A DNA stretch of 64,000 nt, from the NCBI GenBank assembly GCA_014656015.1, contig BNBP01000005.1, positions 94,731-158,730 on the forward strand, written 5' to 3'. Positions 15,841 to 23,544 of this stretch are shown here, piece after piece. Origin of the DNA: Streptomyces griseoaurantiacus. Lineage in GTDB: Bacteria > Actinomycetota > Actinomycetes > Streptomycetales > Streptomycetaceae. Under the pieces are notes generated by a model. The model was given only the letters and a program-made list of their open reading frames with translations. It did not search any database and was not told where the DNA came from. The stretch's first letter is position 1. Every line of letters begins with the position of its first letter. The translations under genes and the position numbers were made by a program.

Positions 15841-16332
15841 GTGCGCATCGTCATGGCCACCGCCGCCGCGCCGGCCCTCGTCGGCCGGACCGCGCCGGCC
15901 GTCTCCGCCCACCAGCCGACCACCGACGGAATTTGGCGTATGGACGGCTACGGCACAGTCCTCTCCCTCCGCGACGGAACCCTGCGGGAGTACCAGACCA
16001 CCACCGTCATCTGTCTCGAGGGCGATTCCGCACAGCGGACCGGCCCCGGCACCTACACCGTGCCCGACGGCACTGTCCTCACCGTGCGCACCCGGGGAGA
16101 CCGCGACCGCGGATCCCTGCGGGCGGACGGTTCCGTCGGCGAGCGGAGCCTGCGCCGGCTCCCGAAGTCGCCCGAGGCCTGCGCGAGTCCGGCCCCCGAG
16201 GGTCCGCTCGCCGCCTTCGACGTCTTCTGGCAGTCCTTCGAGGAGCCGGTCTTCACCGAGGAGGAGTTCGCCGAGAGGAGGGACTCGGCCTTCGACAGGG
16301 CGCTGAACGTCCTGCGGGAAGCTCGCCGTTGA
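15841..16332 (+). pseudogene. N-terminal remnant of a secreted S41-family peptidase
   Basis: The 163-codon frame begins with a signal-like segment (GTG 15841, IVMATAAAPALVGRTAPAVSA) and continues DGIWRMDGYGTVLSLRDGT, TYTVPDGTVLTVR and AAFDVFWQSFEE. From memory, Streptomyces S41 (tail-specific/tricorn-like) peptidases open this way, with the last motif running into NYPFFxxKG and then PDZ and catalytic domains. Here the frame turns to an unrelated 30-residue Glu/Arg tail and stops. The catalytic Ser/Lys domain is missing, so the gene is a truncated stump, though it could still make a small secreted protein. The preceding 200 bases (15640-15840) hold no gene. Confidence 0.6.
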
Positions 16333-16366
16333 CGCGCGCCCACCGGTACTGGCCCCCTGAACGGCG

Positions 16367-16398
16367 ACGGCCCCCCGCCCGGAGGGGCGAGGGGCCGT
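16367..16398. terminator. Hairpin terminator between convergent genes
   Basis: ACGGCCCC (16367-16374) pairs with GGGGCCGT (16391-16398), with an inner CGCCC/GGGCG stem and a GGA loop region. It lies between the S41 remnant and the DUF5336 gene stop. Confidence 0.6.
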
Positions 16399-16444
16399 GC
16401 GGTGGTGCGGGGGTGGTGCGTGCGGTGGTGCGGGGGAGCCCGCC

Positions 16445-17278
16445 TCAGCCGCGCTGGATGCCGCTGGTGTCCTGCAGGACACCGCGCCGGCCGTCCTGCG
16501 TCTGCGCCACCAGCGCGGCACCGCGCTGCTCGACCGCCAGGTACCAGGTGCCCGGCGCGAGTTCGGCGATCTGACCGCCGGAGTTGTCCTCCGCGAACAG
16601 CGGGCGCGTCACCGGAACCGCGAACCAGAACGGGGAGAAGTCCCCGCCCTGCTGCGGCGCCTGCGGCTGGGAGGCCTGCGCCGGCTGGGGCGCCGGGGGC
16701 TGCTGCCCGTACGGCTGCCCCGGCTGCGGCTGCCCGCCGAAGGAGGGCTGCTGGGCGCCCGGGTAGCCGTAACCGGCCGGCGGCTGGGCGCCGTAGGGCT
16801 GCGGGGCGGCCGGACGCGGGGCGCCGACCAGGGAGGCCTTGAGCGCCGGAACCAGCGGGGTGGCGACCGCGGCGGCGGCCATCACCAGGGTGGCGATGAG
16901 ACCGAGGATCAGACCGACACCGGCGTCGAAGCTGCTCCTGGACCCCTCGAAGTTGTCCAGACCGCCCACCGGGTCGAAGATGTTGCCGATCGCGCTCCAC
17001 GCGGCGAACACCGTCAGCCCGACGCCGAACTGCCCGAGGTCCAGGCCGAGCACCTTCGGCATCTGCGGCAGCCCCCGGGCGACGACGATGAGCGCGGCGC
17101 CGATGATGCCGGCGAGGAAGACGCTCAGCAGGAGCGGCCCGTTGCCCCAGGCGCTGGGGATGTCGAGGCTGTCCGGGGCGTCGTCGATCGAGTAGTTGTT
17201 GAGGAACGACGCGATGAACAGCAACACCGCTGCTCCGATCACCACGCCGTCGCCTCTAGTGAGGGAGCGGATATTCAC
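16445..17278 (-). CDS. DUF5336-like membrane protein with Gln/Pro/Gly-rich region
   Basis: A 277-residue protein. Residues 1-120 contain four membrane helices (GDGVVIGAAVLLFIASFLNN, PLLLSVFLAGIIGAALIVVA, FGVGLTVFAAW, GLILGLIATLVMAAAAVATPL). A long low-complexity segment with repeated PYGQQP/GYPGAQQP units follows, then a compact C-terminal domain FWFAVPVTRPLFAEDNSGG and APGTWYLAVEQRGAALVAQTQDGRRG that resembles a small beta domain. The family is actinobacterial and of unknown function. The GTG start at 17278 has GAAGGA nine bases upstream. The Q/P/G stretch suggests a flexible cytoplasmic linker or assembly scaffold. A 170-base spacer separates it from the amidase gene upstream. Confidence 0.8.
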   Translation of the reverse strand: MNIRSLTRGDGVVIGAAVLLFIASFLNNYSIDDAPDSLDIPSAWGNGPLLLSVFLAGIIGAALIVVARGLPQMPKVLGLDLGQFGVGLTVFAAWSAIGNIFDPVGGLDNFEGSRSSFDAGVGLILGLIATLVMAAAAVATPLVPALKASLVGAPRPAAPQPYGAQPPAGYGYPGAQQPSFGGQPQPGQPYGQQPPAPQPAQASQPQAPQQGGDFSPFWFAVPVTRPLFAEDNSGGQIAELAPGTWYLAVEQRGAALVAQTQDGRRGVLQDTSGIQRG

Positions 17279-17449
17279 TTCAGGTCCTTCGTCAGTCGTC
17301 TCGTCACCGGCATCGTGGGAGGCGTCGCTGTCACCGTGTCGCCCAGGGCCTCTCGGCCGCGGTGTGAAGCGCGGGGGGTGGCCCCTCATCGTAGGAGGAC
17401 ACTATCGTCCGTCTGACATGTGTGTCCGCCCGGTGCCGTGCGACCGCCG

Positions 17450-18394
17450 CTACCCGCGCAGGAAACTCACGATTCCCTCAGACATTCCCTCCGCCGCCTT
17501 CTGCCGCCAGGCCGCGCTGGTCAGCAACGCCGCGTCCTTGCTATCGCGCATGTTGCCGCATTCGATGAACACCTTCGGAACCGTTGACAGATTGAGACCC
17601 CCGAGATCCTTCCGTACGTCCAGGCCGGTACCGCCACCTATGTAGTTCGAGGGAGCCGTGCCGGTGGCGCGGGCGAAGCCGTCCTTGATGTCGACGCCCA
17701 GGTCGCGCGAGGGACCGGCGATCGCACGGGTGTCCGCCGTCCCCGAGTGCACCGCGTCCGGCAGGATGACGTGGAAGCCGCGGTTGCCCACGGCCGAACC
17801 GTCGGCGTGGATGGAGAGCGCGGCGTCCGCGTGCGCCTTGTTGCCGATCTCGGCACGCTCGGTCACACACGGCCCCCACGGCCGGTCGCCGTCGTGGGTC
17901 AGCTTCACGGTGGCGCCCCGCTCCTCCAGCAGCGTCCGCAGCCGGCGGGAGACGTCGAGGGTGAAACGCGCCTCGGGATAACCGGCGTTCGTGGCGGTGC
18001 CGGTGGTGTCGCACTCCTTGCTGTTGGTGCCGATGTCCACCCGGCGGTTGATCTCGGTGGGGTGCTTGAAGTTGCCCTGGTTGTGGCCGGGGTCGATGAC
18101 GACGACCTTGCCCCTGAGGGAATCCGGGTCCTTGCCGCCCGTGCGGCCGCTCGCGGAGGGGGAACCCGCGCCCTCCGCACCGCCCTTCGCCCGGGGTGAG
18201 GACGGGGCGGTGGAGTGCCCCGAGGCGCCGGCCGCCTGCGCGGAGGGCCCGGAGCCGCCGGAGTCGCCCACCACCTCGTAGACCAGCCAGCCCGCCAGCA
18301 CGGCCGGCACCAGCGCGGCGAGCGCCACGGTGAACGGGCCGCGCCGGGAGCGGCGTTGCGGAACGGGCTCGAACTCTGGACCGAGGTATGACAC
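17450..18394 (-). CDS. N-acetylmuramoyl-L-alanine amidase (Amidase_3)
   Basis: A 314-residue protein with a short cytoplasmic N terminus, one signal-anchor helix (PFTVALAALVPAVLAGWLVY), a Ser/Gly/Ala linker and an Amidase_3 domain. Motifs: VVVIDPGHNQGN (zinc His), PEARFTLDVSRRL (zinc Glu), ALSIHADGS (zinc His) and VFIECGNMRDSKDA (catalytic Glu). It cleaves the amide bond between MurNAc and the stem peptide outside the membrane, acting in wall turnover or spore and hyphal separation. The GTG start at 18394 lies ten bases beyond the methyltransferase stop, so the two are probably co-transcribed. Confidence 0.9.
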   Translation of the reverse strand: MSYLGPEFEPVPQRRSRRGPFTVALAALVPAVLAGWLVYEVVGDSGGSGPSAQAAGASGHSTAPSSPRAKGGAEGAGSPSASGRTGGKDPDSLRGKVVVIDPGHNQGNFKHPTEINRRVDIGTNSKECDTTGTATNAGYPEARFTLDVSRRLRTLLEERGATVKLTHDGDRPWGPCVTERAEIGNKAHADAALSIHADGSAVGNRGFHVILPDAVHSGTADTRAIAGPSRDLGVDIKDGFARATGTAPSNYIGGGTGLDVRKDLGGLNLSTVPKVFIECGNMRDSKDAALLTSAAWRQKAAEGMSEGIVSFLRG

Positions 18395-18404
18395 GACGGC
18401 GAGC

Positions 18405-19124
18405 CTATCGGCGCGCGGCGGCGGCGTCGTGGGAACCGGGGTGCGCGGCCGCGGCCGGCCCGGCCTGCTCCGCCCCTTCCGCCCGGGCGGTCCGCCGCAG
18501 GACGCGCAGCGAGCCCGTCGCCGAGACCTCCGTGAACTCCCCCGAGTCCAGCGCCCGGAGGTAGACCCGGTACGGGGCCTGCCCGGTGAACTCGTCCTCC
18601 ACCACCGGGAACACGTCGTGCAGGACGAGGAGGCCGCCCTCGGCGACGTGCGGCGCCCAGCCCTCGTAGTCGGCGCCCGCGTGCTCGTCGGTGTGGCCGC
18701 CGTCGACGAAGACCAGGCCGAGCGGGGTGTTCCACAGCGCGGCGATCCGCGGGGAGCGGCCGACGAGGGCGACGACGTGGTCCTCAAGACCCGCCCGGTG
18801 CAGGGTGCGGCGGAACGTCGGCAGGGTGTCCATCAGGCCGACCTCCGGGTCGACCGTCTCCGGGTCGTGGTACTCCCAGCCGGGCTGCTGCTCCTCGCTG
18901 CCCCGGTGGTGGTCCACGGTGAGCGCGGTGACCCCGGCGGCACGGGCGGCCTCGGCGAGGAGGATCGTCGAGCGGCCGCAGTAGGTGCCGACCTCCAGCA
19001 GCGGCAGCCCGAGCCGCCCGGCCTCGACGGCCGCCGCGTACAGCGCGAGGCCCTCGTCGGCGGGCATGAACCCCTTCGCCGCCTCGAAGGCGGCAAGGAT
19101 CTCGGACGACGGTGCCGGCGGCAT
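18405..19124 (-). CDS. Class I SAM methyltransferase (Methyltransf_24 type)
   Basis: A 239-residue protein. LLEVGTYCGRSTILLAEAARAAG is the SAM-binding glycine loop, VTALTVDHHRGSEEQ supplies the acidic residue, and LGLVFVDGGHTDEHAGADYEGW with LLVLHDVFPV are characteristic of Methyltransf_24 enzymes, many of which act on O-linked or sugar substrates in specialised metabolites and wall glycans. GGGAGG precedes ATG 19124. The C-terminal 25 residues are Ala/Glu rich. It heads a two-gene unit with the amidase and is insulated from the upstream MFS gene by a terminator at 19164-19198. Confidence 0.88.
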   Translation of the reverse strand: MPPAPSSEILAAFEAAKGFMPADEGLALYAAAVEAGRLGLPLLEVGTYCGRSTILLAEAARAAGVTALTVDHHRGSEEQQPGWEYHDPETVDPEVGLMDTLPTFRRTLHRAGLEDHVVALVGRSPRIAALWNTPLGLVFVDGGHTDEHAGADYEGWAPHVAEGGLLVLHDVFPVVEDEFTGQAPYRVYLRALDSGEFTEVSATGSLRVLRRTARAEGAEQAGPAAAAHPGSHDAAAARR

Positions 19125-19163
19125 GGGGGCCTCCCTCGGACGGTGCACGGGTGCCCCATGCTG

Positions 19164-19198
19164 CCGCACCCCCCGCCGGGGACCGACGGGGGGTGCGG
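19164..19198 (-). terminator. Hairpin terminator after the MFS gene
   Basis: A perfect 12-bp stem (19164-19175 with 19187-19198) with an 11-base loop lies 37 bases past the minus-strand MFS stop and 40 bases before the next minus-strand start. Confidence 0.75.
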
Positions 19199-19234
19199 GG
19201 TGCCGCGGGTGCGGGCGCGGTGCGGGGGCGTCGC

Positions 19235-21016
19235 TCAGGCGGTGACCGTCTCGCCCGGCAGGGACCGGTCCTCCCCGGGCAGCGGCAGCGCCAGGTCGAG
19301 GTCGACCGCGCGGTCGTCGCCCGCGTGCGTGGCACGGGAGGCGTGCGGGCCGTGCCCGGCGGCCCCGGCGGCCAGCACGTAGGGGCCCTCGGCCGGCACC
19401 GCGAGCGCGTAGCTGCCGTCGGCCCCGGTGAGGGTCGCGCCCGCCCGGCGGCCGTGGCGGTCGATCAGGGTGACCCGGGCCCGCGGGACCGGGAGGCCGG
19501 CGGCGTCCAGGACCCGGCCGCGGAAACCGCCGCCGAGCAGCTCCCGCGCCCGCCTGAGGGCCGCGTCCTCCTCGCTGTCCGCGAGCAGCACCGGCGCGGT
19601 GGCCGGCCGGCGGCCGGGCAGGAACAGGGCCAGCACCATGCCGAGCAGGACCGCGCCGGTCGCGATCAGGAACGAGACCCGGAAACCGTGCATCGTCGGC
19701 AGCGCGACGCCGTCGGTGTGGGTGGCGCTGTTGGCCAGCACCATGCCGATGACCGCGCTGGAGGTCGAGGTGCCGATGGAGCGCGCCAGCGTGTTGAGGC
19801 CGTTGGCGGCACCCGTCTCGGAGGCCGGGACCGCGCCCACGATGAGCGCGGGCAGCGAGGAGTAGGCCAGACCGATGCCGGCGCCCAGGACGACGGAGGT
19901 GAGAACCGTCTGCCAGGGCGCGCTCATCAGGCCGAGACCGGCGCCGTAGCCGACCGCGATGACCAGCATGCCGAGGATCAGGGTGACCTTCGGGCCGAAG
20001 CGGGCGGACAGCCGGGCGTAGACGGGGGCGGTGAGCATCATGGTCAGGCCCAGCGGCGCCACGCACAGACCGGCGACGACCATGGACTGCCCGAGGCCGT
20101 ACCCGGTCGACTTCGGGAGCTGGAGCAACTGCGGCAGGACCAGGGAGACGGCGTAGAAGGCGACACCGACCATGACCGAGACGAGGTTGGTGAGCAGCAC
20201 CTCGCGGCGGGCCGTGGTGCGCAGGTCGACCAGCGGCGCCTTCAGCCGCAGCTCCATCAGGCCCCACAGCAGCAGGACGAGGAGCGCGGCGGCGAACAGG
20301 CCGAGGGTGCGGCCCGCGGTCCAGCCCCAGTCGCTGCCCTTGGTGATCGGCAGCAGGAGCAGCACGAGGCCCACGGACAGGCCGAGCGCGCCCGCCACGT
20401 CGAAGGTGCCCTTGGCGCGCATCGGGGACTCCGGCACGGCGACGAGGGTGAGCACGATACAGAGGACGCCGAGCGCGGCGGAGCCGAAGTACAGGGCGTG
20501 CCAGTCGGCGTGCTGGGCGACGAGCGCGGCGGCGGGCAGCGCGAGTCCGCCGCCGACGCCGATCGAGGAGCTCATCAGGGCCATCGCCGAGCCGAGCCGC
20601 TCACGGGGCAGCATGTCGCGCATCAGTCCGATGCCCAGCGGTATCGCGCCCATCGCGAAGCCCTGGAGGGTGCGGCCGACGATCATCGGCACGAGGGCGC
20701 TGGTGAAACCGCTGACCAGCGCGCCGAGGACCATCACGGCGAGGCTGAACAGCAGCATCCTGCGCTTGCCGTAGAGGTCGCCGAGCCGGCCCATGATCGG
20801 CGTGGCCACGGCACCGGACAGGAGGGTGGAGGTCAGGACCCAGGTCGCGTTGCCGGGGGAGGTGTCCAGCAGGACGGGCAGGTCCTTGATGACGGGGACC
20901 AGCAGCGTCTGCATCACCGCGACGACGATGCCCGCGAAGGCGAGCACCGGCACCACCGCGCCTCCGGTCGCTGCCCCGGAAGGCCGGTCGGGCCGGTCGG
21001 TCGACGAGTGCGTCAT
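19235..21016 (-). CDS. DHA2-type MFS efflux transporter with a C-terminal regulatory-like domain
   Basis: A 593-residue protein. Residues 35-500 form a 14-helix MFS exporter (GRLGDLYGKRRMLLFSLAV is the motif-A loop; RTLQGFAMGAIPLG and VVLGAGIGLAYSSLPALIVG follow). The last 90 residues are hydrophilic: RVLDAAGLPVPRARVTLIDRHG, ATLTGADGSYALAVPAEGPYVL matches the carboxypeptidase-regulatory-like (Ig-type beta sandwich) pattern. Drug or metabolite export is likely. GGAGG lies nine bases before ATG 21016. It is divergent from a second DHA2 MFS gene with a 315-base control region between them. Confidence 0.88.
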   Translation of the reverse strand: MTHSSTDRPDRPSGAATGGAVVPVLAFAGIVVAVMQTLLVPVIKDLPVLLDTSPGNATWVLTSTLLSGAVATPIMGRLGDLYGKRRMLLFSLAVMVLGALVSGFTSALVPMIVGRTLQGFAMGAIPLGIGLMRDMLPRERLGSAMALMSSSIGVGGGLALPAAALVAQHADWHALYFGSAALGVLCIVLTLVAVPESPMRAKGTFDVAGALGLSVGLVLLLLPITKGSDWGWTAGRTLGLFAAALLVLLLWGLMELRLKAPLVDLRTTARREVLLTNLVSVMVGVAFYAVSLVLPQLLQLPKSTGYGLGQSMVVAGLCVAPLGLTMMLTAPVYARLSARFGPKVTLILGMLVIAVGYGAGLGLMSAPWQTVLTSVVLGAGIGLAYSSLPALIVGAVPASETGAANGLNTLARSIGTSTSSAVIGMVLANSATHTDGVALPTMHGFRVSFLIATGAVLLGMVLALFLPGRRPATAPVLLADSEEDAALRRARELLGGGFRGRVLDAAGLPVPRARVTLIDRHGRRAGATLTGADGSYALAVPAEGPYVLAAGAAGHGPHASRATHAGDDRAVDLDLALPLPGEDRSLPGETVTA

Positions 21017-21084
21017 GGAAGGGGGCCTCCAGGCCAGGAAGATCAGGAGAAGATCAGGAAGAGTGCTTGCGTGCAGAATGAACC

Positions 21085-21100
21085 TTGTATGCATGGGCAA
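21085..21100. promoter_or_regulatory. Candidate operator palindrome before the MFS gene
   Basis: TTGTATGCATGGGCAA has a perfect ATGCAT centre flanked by TTG and CAA, a MarR/TetR-like arrangement, 69 bases upstream of the minus-strand MFS start. No regulator gene is adjacent, so the assignment is tentative. Confidence 0.3.
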
Positions 21101-21194
21101 CTATTCCGATGCTTCGGGCCACTAACGAAATCTTGACCGACTTTGCGTTCCCATGACGATCTGATGGTGCGTCAGGATCGCGGCGTCCGTCAGA

Positions 21195-21277
21195 GGTGGT
21201 GGGGTGGTGGGGTGGTGCGGCAGGTGGAGCGGTGGGCCGGTGGGCAGGTGGGCCGGTGGGGTGGTGGAGCAGTGGGC
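21195..21277 (+). repeat. G-rich GGTGG low-complexity tract
   Basis: About 80 bases in which GGTGG and GGTGGGG recur with small variations. The first 40 bases hold many runs of two to four G, able to form a G-quadruplex on the plus strand. It lies 55-140 bases before the start of the plus-strand MFS gene. Confidence 0.6.
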
Positions 21278-21331
21278 TGTCCGCCGGTCGAAATGCCGAT
21301 GCGACTGTCAGTGCGCTGCGAGCATGGCCGC

Positions 21332-22756
21332 ATGCTCCGAGCAGCGTCAGAGACCCGTGCCCCCTCCACGACCGCCCCGCCCGCCTGGGTGGTGGTTGCG
21401 CTCGCCTGCGCCGGGCAGTTCCTCGTCGTCCTGGACGTGTCCGTGGTCAACGTGGCGCTGCCGTCCATGCGCGCCGACCTCGGGCTGAGCGCCCCGGGAC
21501 TGCAGTGGGTGGTCAACGCCTACGCCATCGCCTTCGCCGGGTTCATGCTGCTCGGCGGGCGGGCCGGGGACCTCTACGGGCGCAAGCGGATGTTCGTGCT
21601 CGGGCTCGGCCTGTTCACGCTGGCCTCGCTCGCCGGGGGCCTCGCCCAGGAGGGCTGGCAACTCCTGCTGGCCCGGGCGGTGCAGGGCCTGGGCGCGGCG
21701 GTCCTCGCGCCCTCGACGCTCACCCTGGTCACCTCGGCGGTCCCGGAGGGCGCCGCCCGGGCGCGGGCGATCGCCACCTGGTCCGCGGTCGGGGCGGGCG
21801 GCGGCGCGGCCGGCGGGCTCGTCGGCGGCGTGCTCGTGGACCTGCTGTCCTGGCGCTGGGTGCTGCTGATCAACGTGCCCGTCGGCGCGGTCGTCCTGGC
21901 CTGCGCGGCCCGCGGACTGCGGGAGAGCCGTGCCGGGGCCGGCCGCCGGCTGGACGTGGCGGGCGCCCTCCTGGCCACGGCCGGCCTCGCGACCCTGGCC
22001 TACGGCATCGTGCGCACCGAGGCGGACGGCTGGACGGCACCCGGGGCACTGACCGCCCTCGGCGCCGGCCTCGCGCTGCTCGCGCTGTTCGTGGCGGTCG
22101 AGGCACGGACGACGGCGCCGCTGATGCCGCTCACGCTGCTCCGGGTGCGCTCGGTGGCCTCGGCGAACGCGGCGATGTTCGTGTGCGGCTCGGCCATGTT
22201 CTGCATGTGGTTCTTCATGACCCTCTACGCGCAGAACGTGCTCGGCTACACCCCGCTGGAGGCCGGGGCCGCTCTCATACCCAGCTCGCTCGCGGTCCTG
22301 CTGGGATCGAAGGGGGCGCCCTGGCTGATGCCGTCCCTGGGGGCGCGCAACGTGGCGGTGCTCGGCGCGCTGCTGGCGGCGGCCGGCTTCGGCTGGCAGT
22401 CGACGATGACGGCGGACGGCGGGTACGTCACCTCCATCCTGCTGCCGGGGATCCTGATGATGCTGGGCGCGGGCCTGGCGGCCACCCCGCTGGCCTCCCT
22501 GGCCACCTCGGGCGCCGCGCCGCAGGACGCCGGCCTGGTCTCCGGGCTGGTCAACACCTCCCGCACGATGGGCGGTTCCCTGGGCCTCGCGGTCATGTCG
22601 ACGATCGCGGCGAGCCGCACGGGCGACCGGACCACGGGCGCCGCCCTGACCGAGGGCTACGCGCTGTCCTTCCGGGTGAGCGCGGCGGTGCTGCTCGTCG
22701 GGGCGGCGGTGATGGCGGTGTGGCTGCCGAGGAAGCGGGCGGGAGCGAGCGCGTGA
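21332..22756 (+). CDS. DHA2-type (EmrB/QacA) MFS transporter
   Basis: A 474-residue, 14-helix exporter. LDVSVVNVALPSMRADLGLS is the DHA2 first-helix signature, GGRAGDLYGRKRMFVLGLGLF is the motif-A loop, and ARAVQGLGAAVLAPSTLTLVTS with WSAVGAGGGAAGGLVGGVLVD gives the antiporter motif C (Gly-rich). Typical substrates are drugs and own antibiotics; none is indicated. I chose ATG 21332; a start nearer 21143 would put the G-rich tract in the coding region. No clear Shine-Dalgarno is seen at either. Divergent from another DHA2 exporter, with no local TetR or MarR regulator. Confidence 0.88.
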   Translation: MLRAASETRAPSTTAPPAWVVVALACAGQFLVVLDVSVVNVALPSMRADLGLSAPGLQWVVNAYAIAFAGFMLLGGRAGDLYGRKRMFVLGLGLFTLASLAGGLAQEGWQLLLARAVQGLGAAVLAPSTLTLVTSAVPEGAARARAIATWSAVGAGGGAAGGLVGGVLVDLLSWRWVLLINVPVGAVVLACAARGLRESRAGAGRRLDVAGALLATAGLATLAYGIVRTEADGWTAPGALTALGAGLALLALFVAVEARTTAPLMPLTLLRVRSVASANAAMFVCGSAMFCMWFFMTLYAQNVLGYTPLEAGAALIPSSLAVLLGSKGAPWLMPSLGARNVAVLGALLAAAGFGWQSTMTADGGYVTSILLPGILMMLGAGLAATPLASLATSGAAPQDAGLVSGLVNTSRTMGGSLGLAVMSTIAASRTGDRTTGAALTEGYALSFRVSAAVLLVGAAVMAVWLPRKRAGASA

Positions 22757-22810
22757 GGGCACCGGCACCCGCGTGAGGGGGGCCGCACCCGTGTGAGGGC
22801 GGGGGCCGCT
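22751..22810 (+). repeat. Three 20-bp tandem repeats across the MFS stop codon
   Basis: Units 22751-22770, 22771-22790 and 22791-22810 share GCGTGAGGG...CACCC. The first copy contains the TGA stop of the MFS gene, so the array looks like a local duplication of the gene end. Confidence 0.6.
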
Positions 22811-22821
22811 GTGCCGCCCTT

Positions 22822-22837
22822 CACCGGCTGTCCGGTG
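22822..22837. terminator. Short hairpin between convergent genes
   Basis: CACCGG / CCGGTG with a CTGT loop, extendable by CCC/GGG across a mismatch, in the 118-base gap between the MFS stop and the response-regulator stop. Confidence 0.4.
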
Positions 22838-22874
22838 GGGCCGGTCCGGTGCGGCGGGGTCGGCAGTCGACCGG

Positions 22875-23504
22875 TCAGAGCCAGCCCTGGTGGCGGGCCT
22901 CCCGGAGGGCTTCCGTGCGGTTGCGGGTGCCCGTCTTGCCGATGACCGAGGACAGGTAATTGCGCACCGTCGACTCCGAGAGATGCAGCTCGGCGGCGAT
23001 GTCGGCGACCGTCGCGCCGTCCGCCGCGCTGCGCAGCACGTCGCACTCGCGCGGTGTCAGCGGATTGGGCCCCGCGCTCAGCGCCGCCATCGCCAGGGCC
23101 GGGTCCACGACCTGCTCGCCCGCCAGCACCCGGCGGACCGCGGCGGCCAGTTCCTCCACCGGCCCGTCCTTGACCAGGAAACCCGCCGCCCCCGCCTCCA
23201 TCGCCCGGCGCAGATAGCCCGGCCGCCCGAACGTCGTCAGGATCAGCACCCGGCACCCGGGGACCCGCACCCGCAGCTCCGCCGCCGCGTCCAGACCGCT
23301 CATGCCCGGCAGTTCGATGTCGAGCAGCGCCACGTCGGGCCGGTGGGCCAGCGCGGCCTCCACGATCGCGTCCCCCGCCGAGACCTGGGCGACCACCTCG
23401 AGGTCGTCCTCCATGCCGAGCAGCAGGGCGAGCGCGCCGCGCATCATCCCCTGGTCCTCGGCGAGCAGCACACGGACGGGCTCGGTGCGGGGCGTCTCGG
23501 TCAC
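22875..23504 (-). CDS. NarL/LuxR-family response regulator (DesR-like)
   Basis: A 209-residue protein. The receiver domain (residues 9-125) has the acidic pocket AEDQ, phospho-acceptor Asp in VALLDIELPGMSG, Thr in LILTTFG and Lys in FLVKDG. The C-terminal LuxR-type DNA-binding domain begins NPLTPRECDVLRSAADGATVADIAAELHLSESTVRNYLSSV. It is the cognate partner of the histidine kinase 40 bases upstream in the same orientation. The group matches the Bacillus DesK/DesR class; targets probably include the divergent promoter with tandem palindromes at 24964-25013. Confidence 0.93.
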   Translation of the reverse strand: MTETPRTEPVRVLLAEDQGMMRGALALLLGMEDDLEVVAQVSAGDAIVEAALAHRPDVALLDIELPGMSGLDAAAELRVRVPGCRVLILTTFGRPGYLRRAMEAGAAGFLVKDGPVEELAAAVRRVLAGEQVVDPALAMAALSAGPNPLTPRECDVLRSAADGATVADIAAELHLSESTVRNYLSSVIGKTGTRNRTEALREARHQGWL

Positions 23505-23544
23505 GGCTCAAGGATAGGGAAGCGCCCGCCCCGCCGGGGCACGG

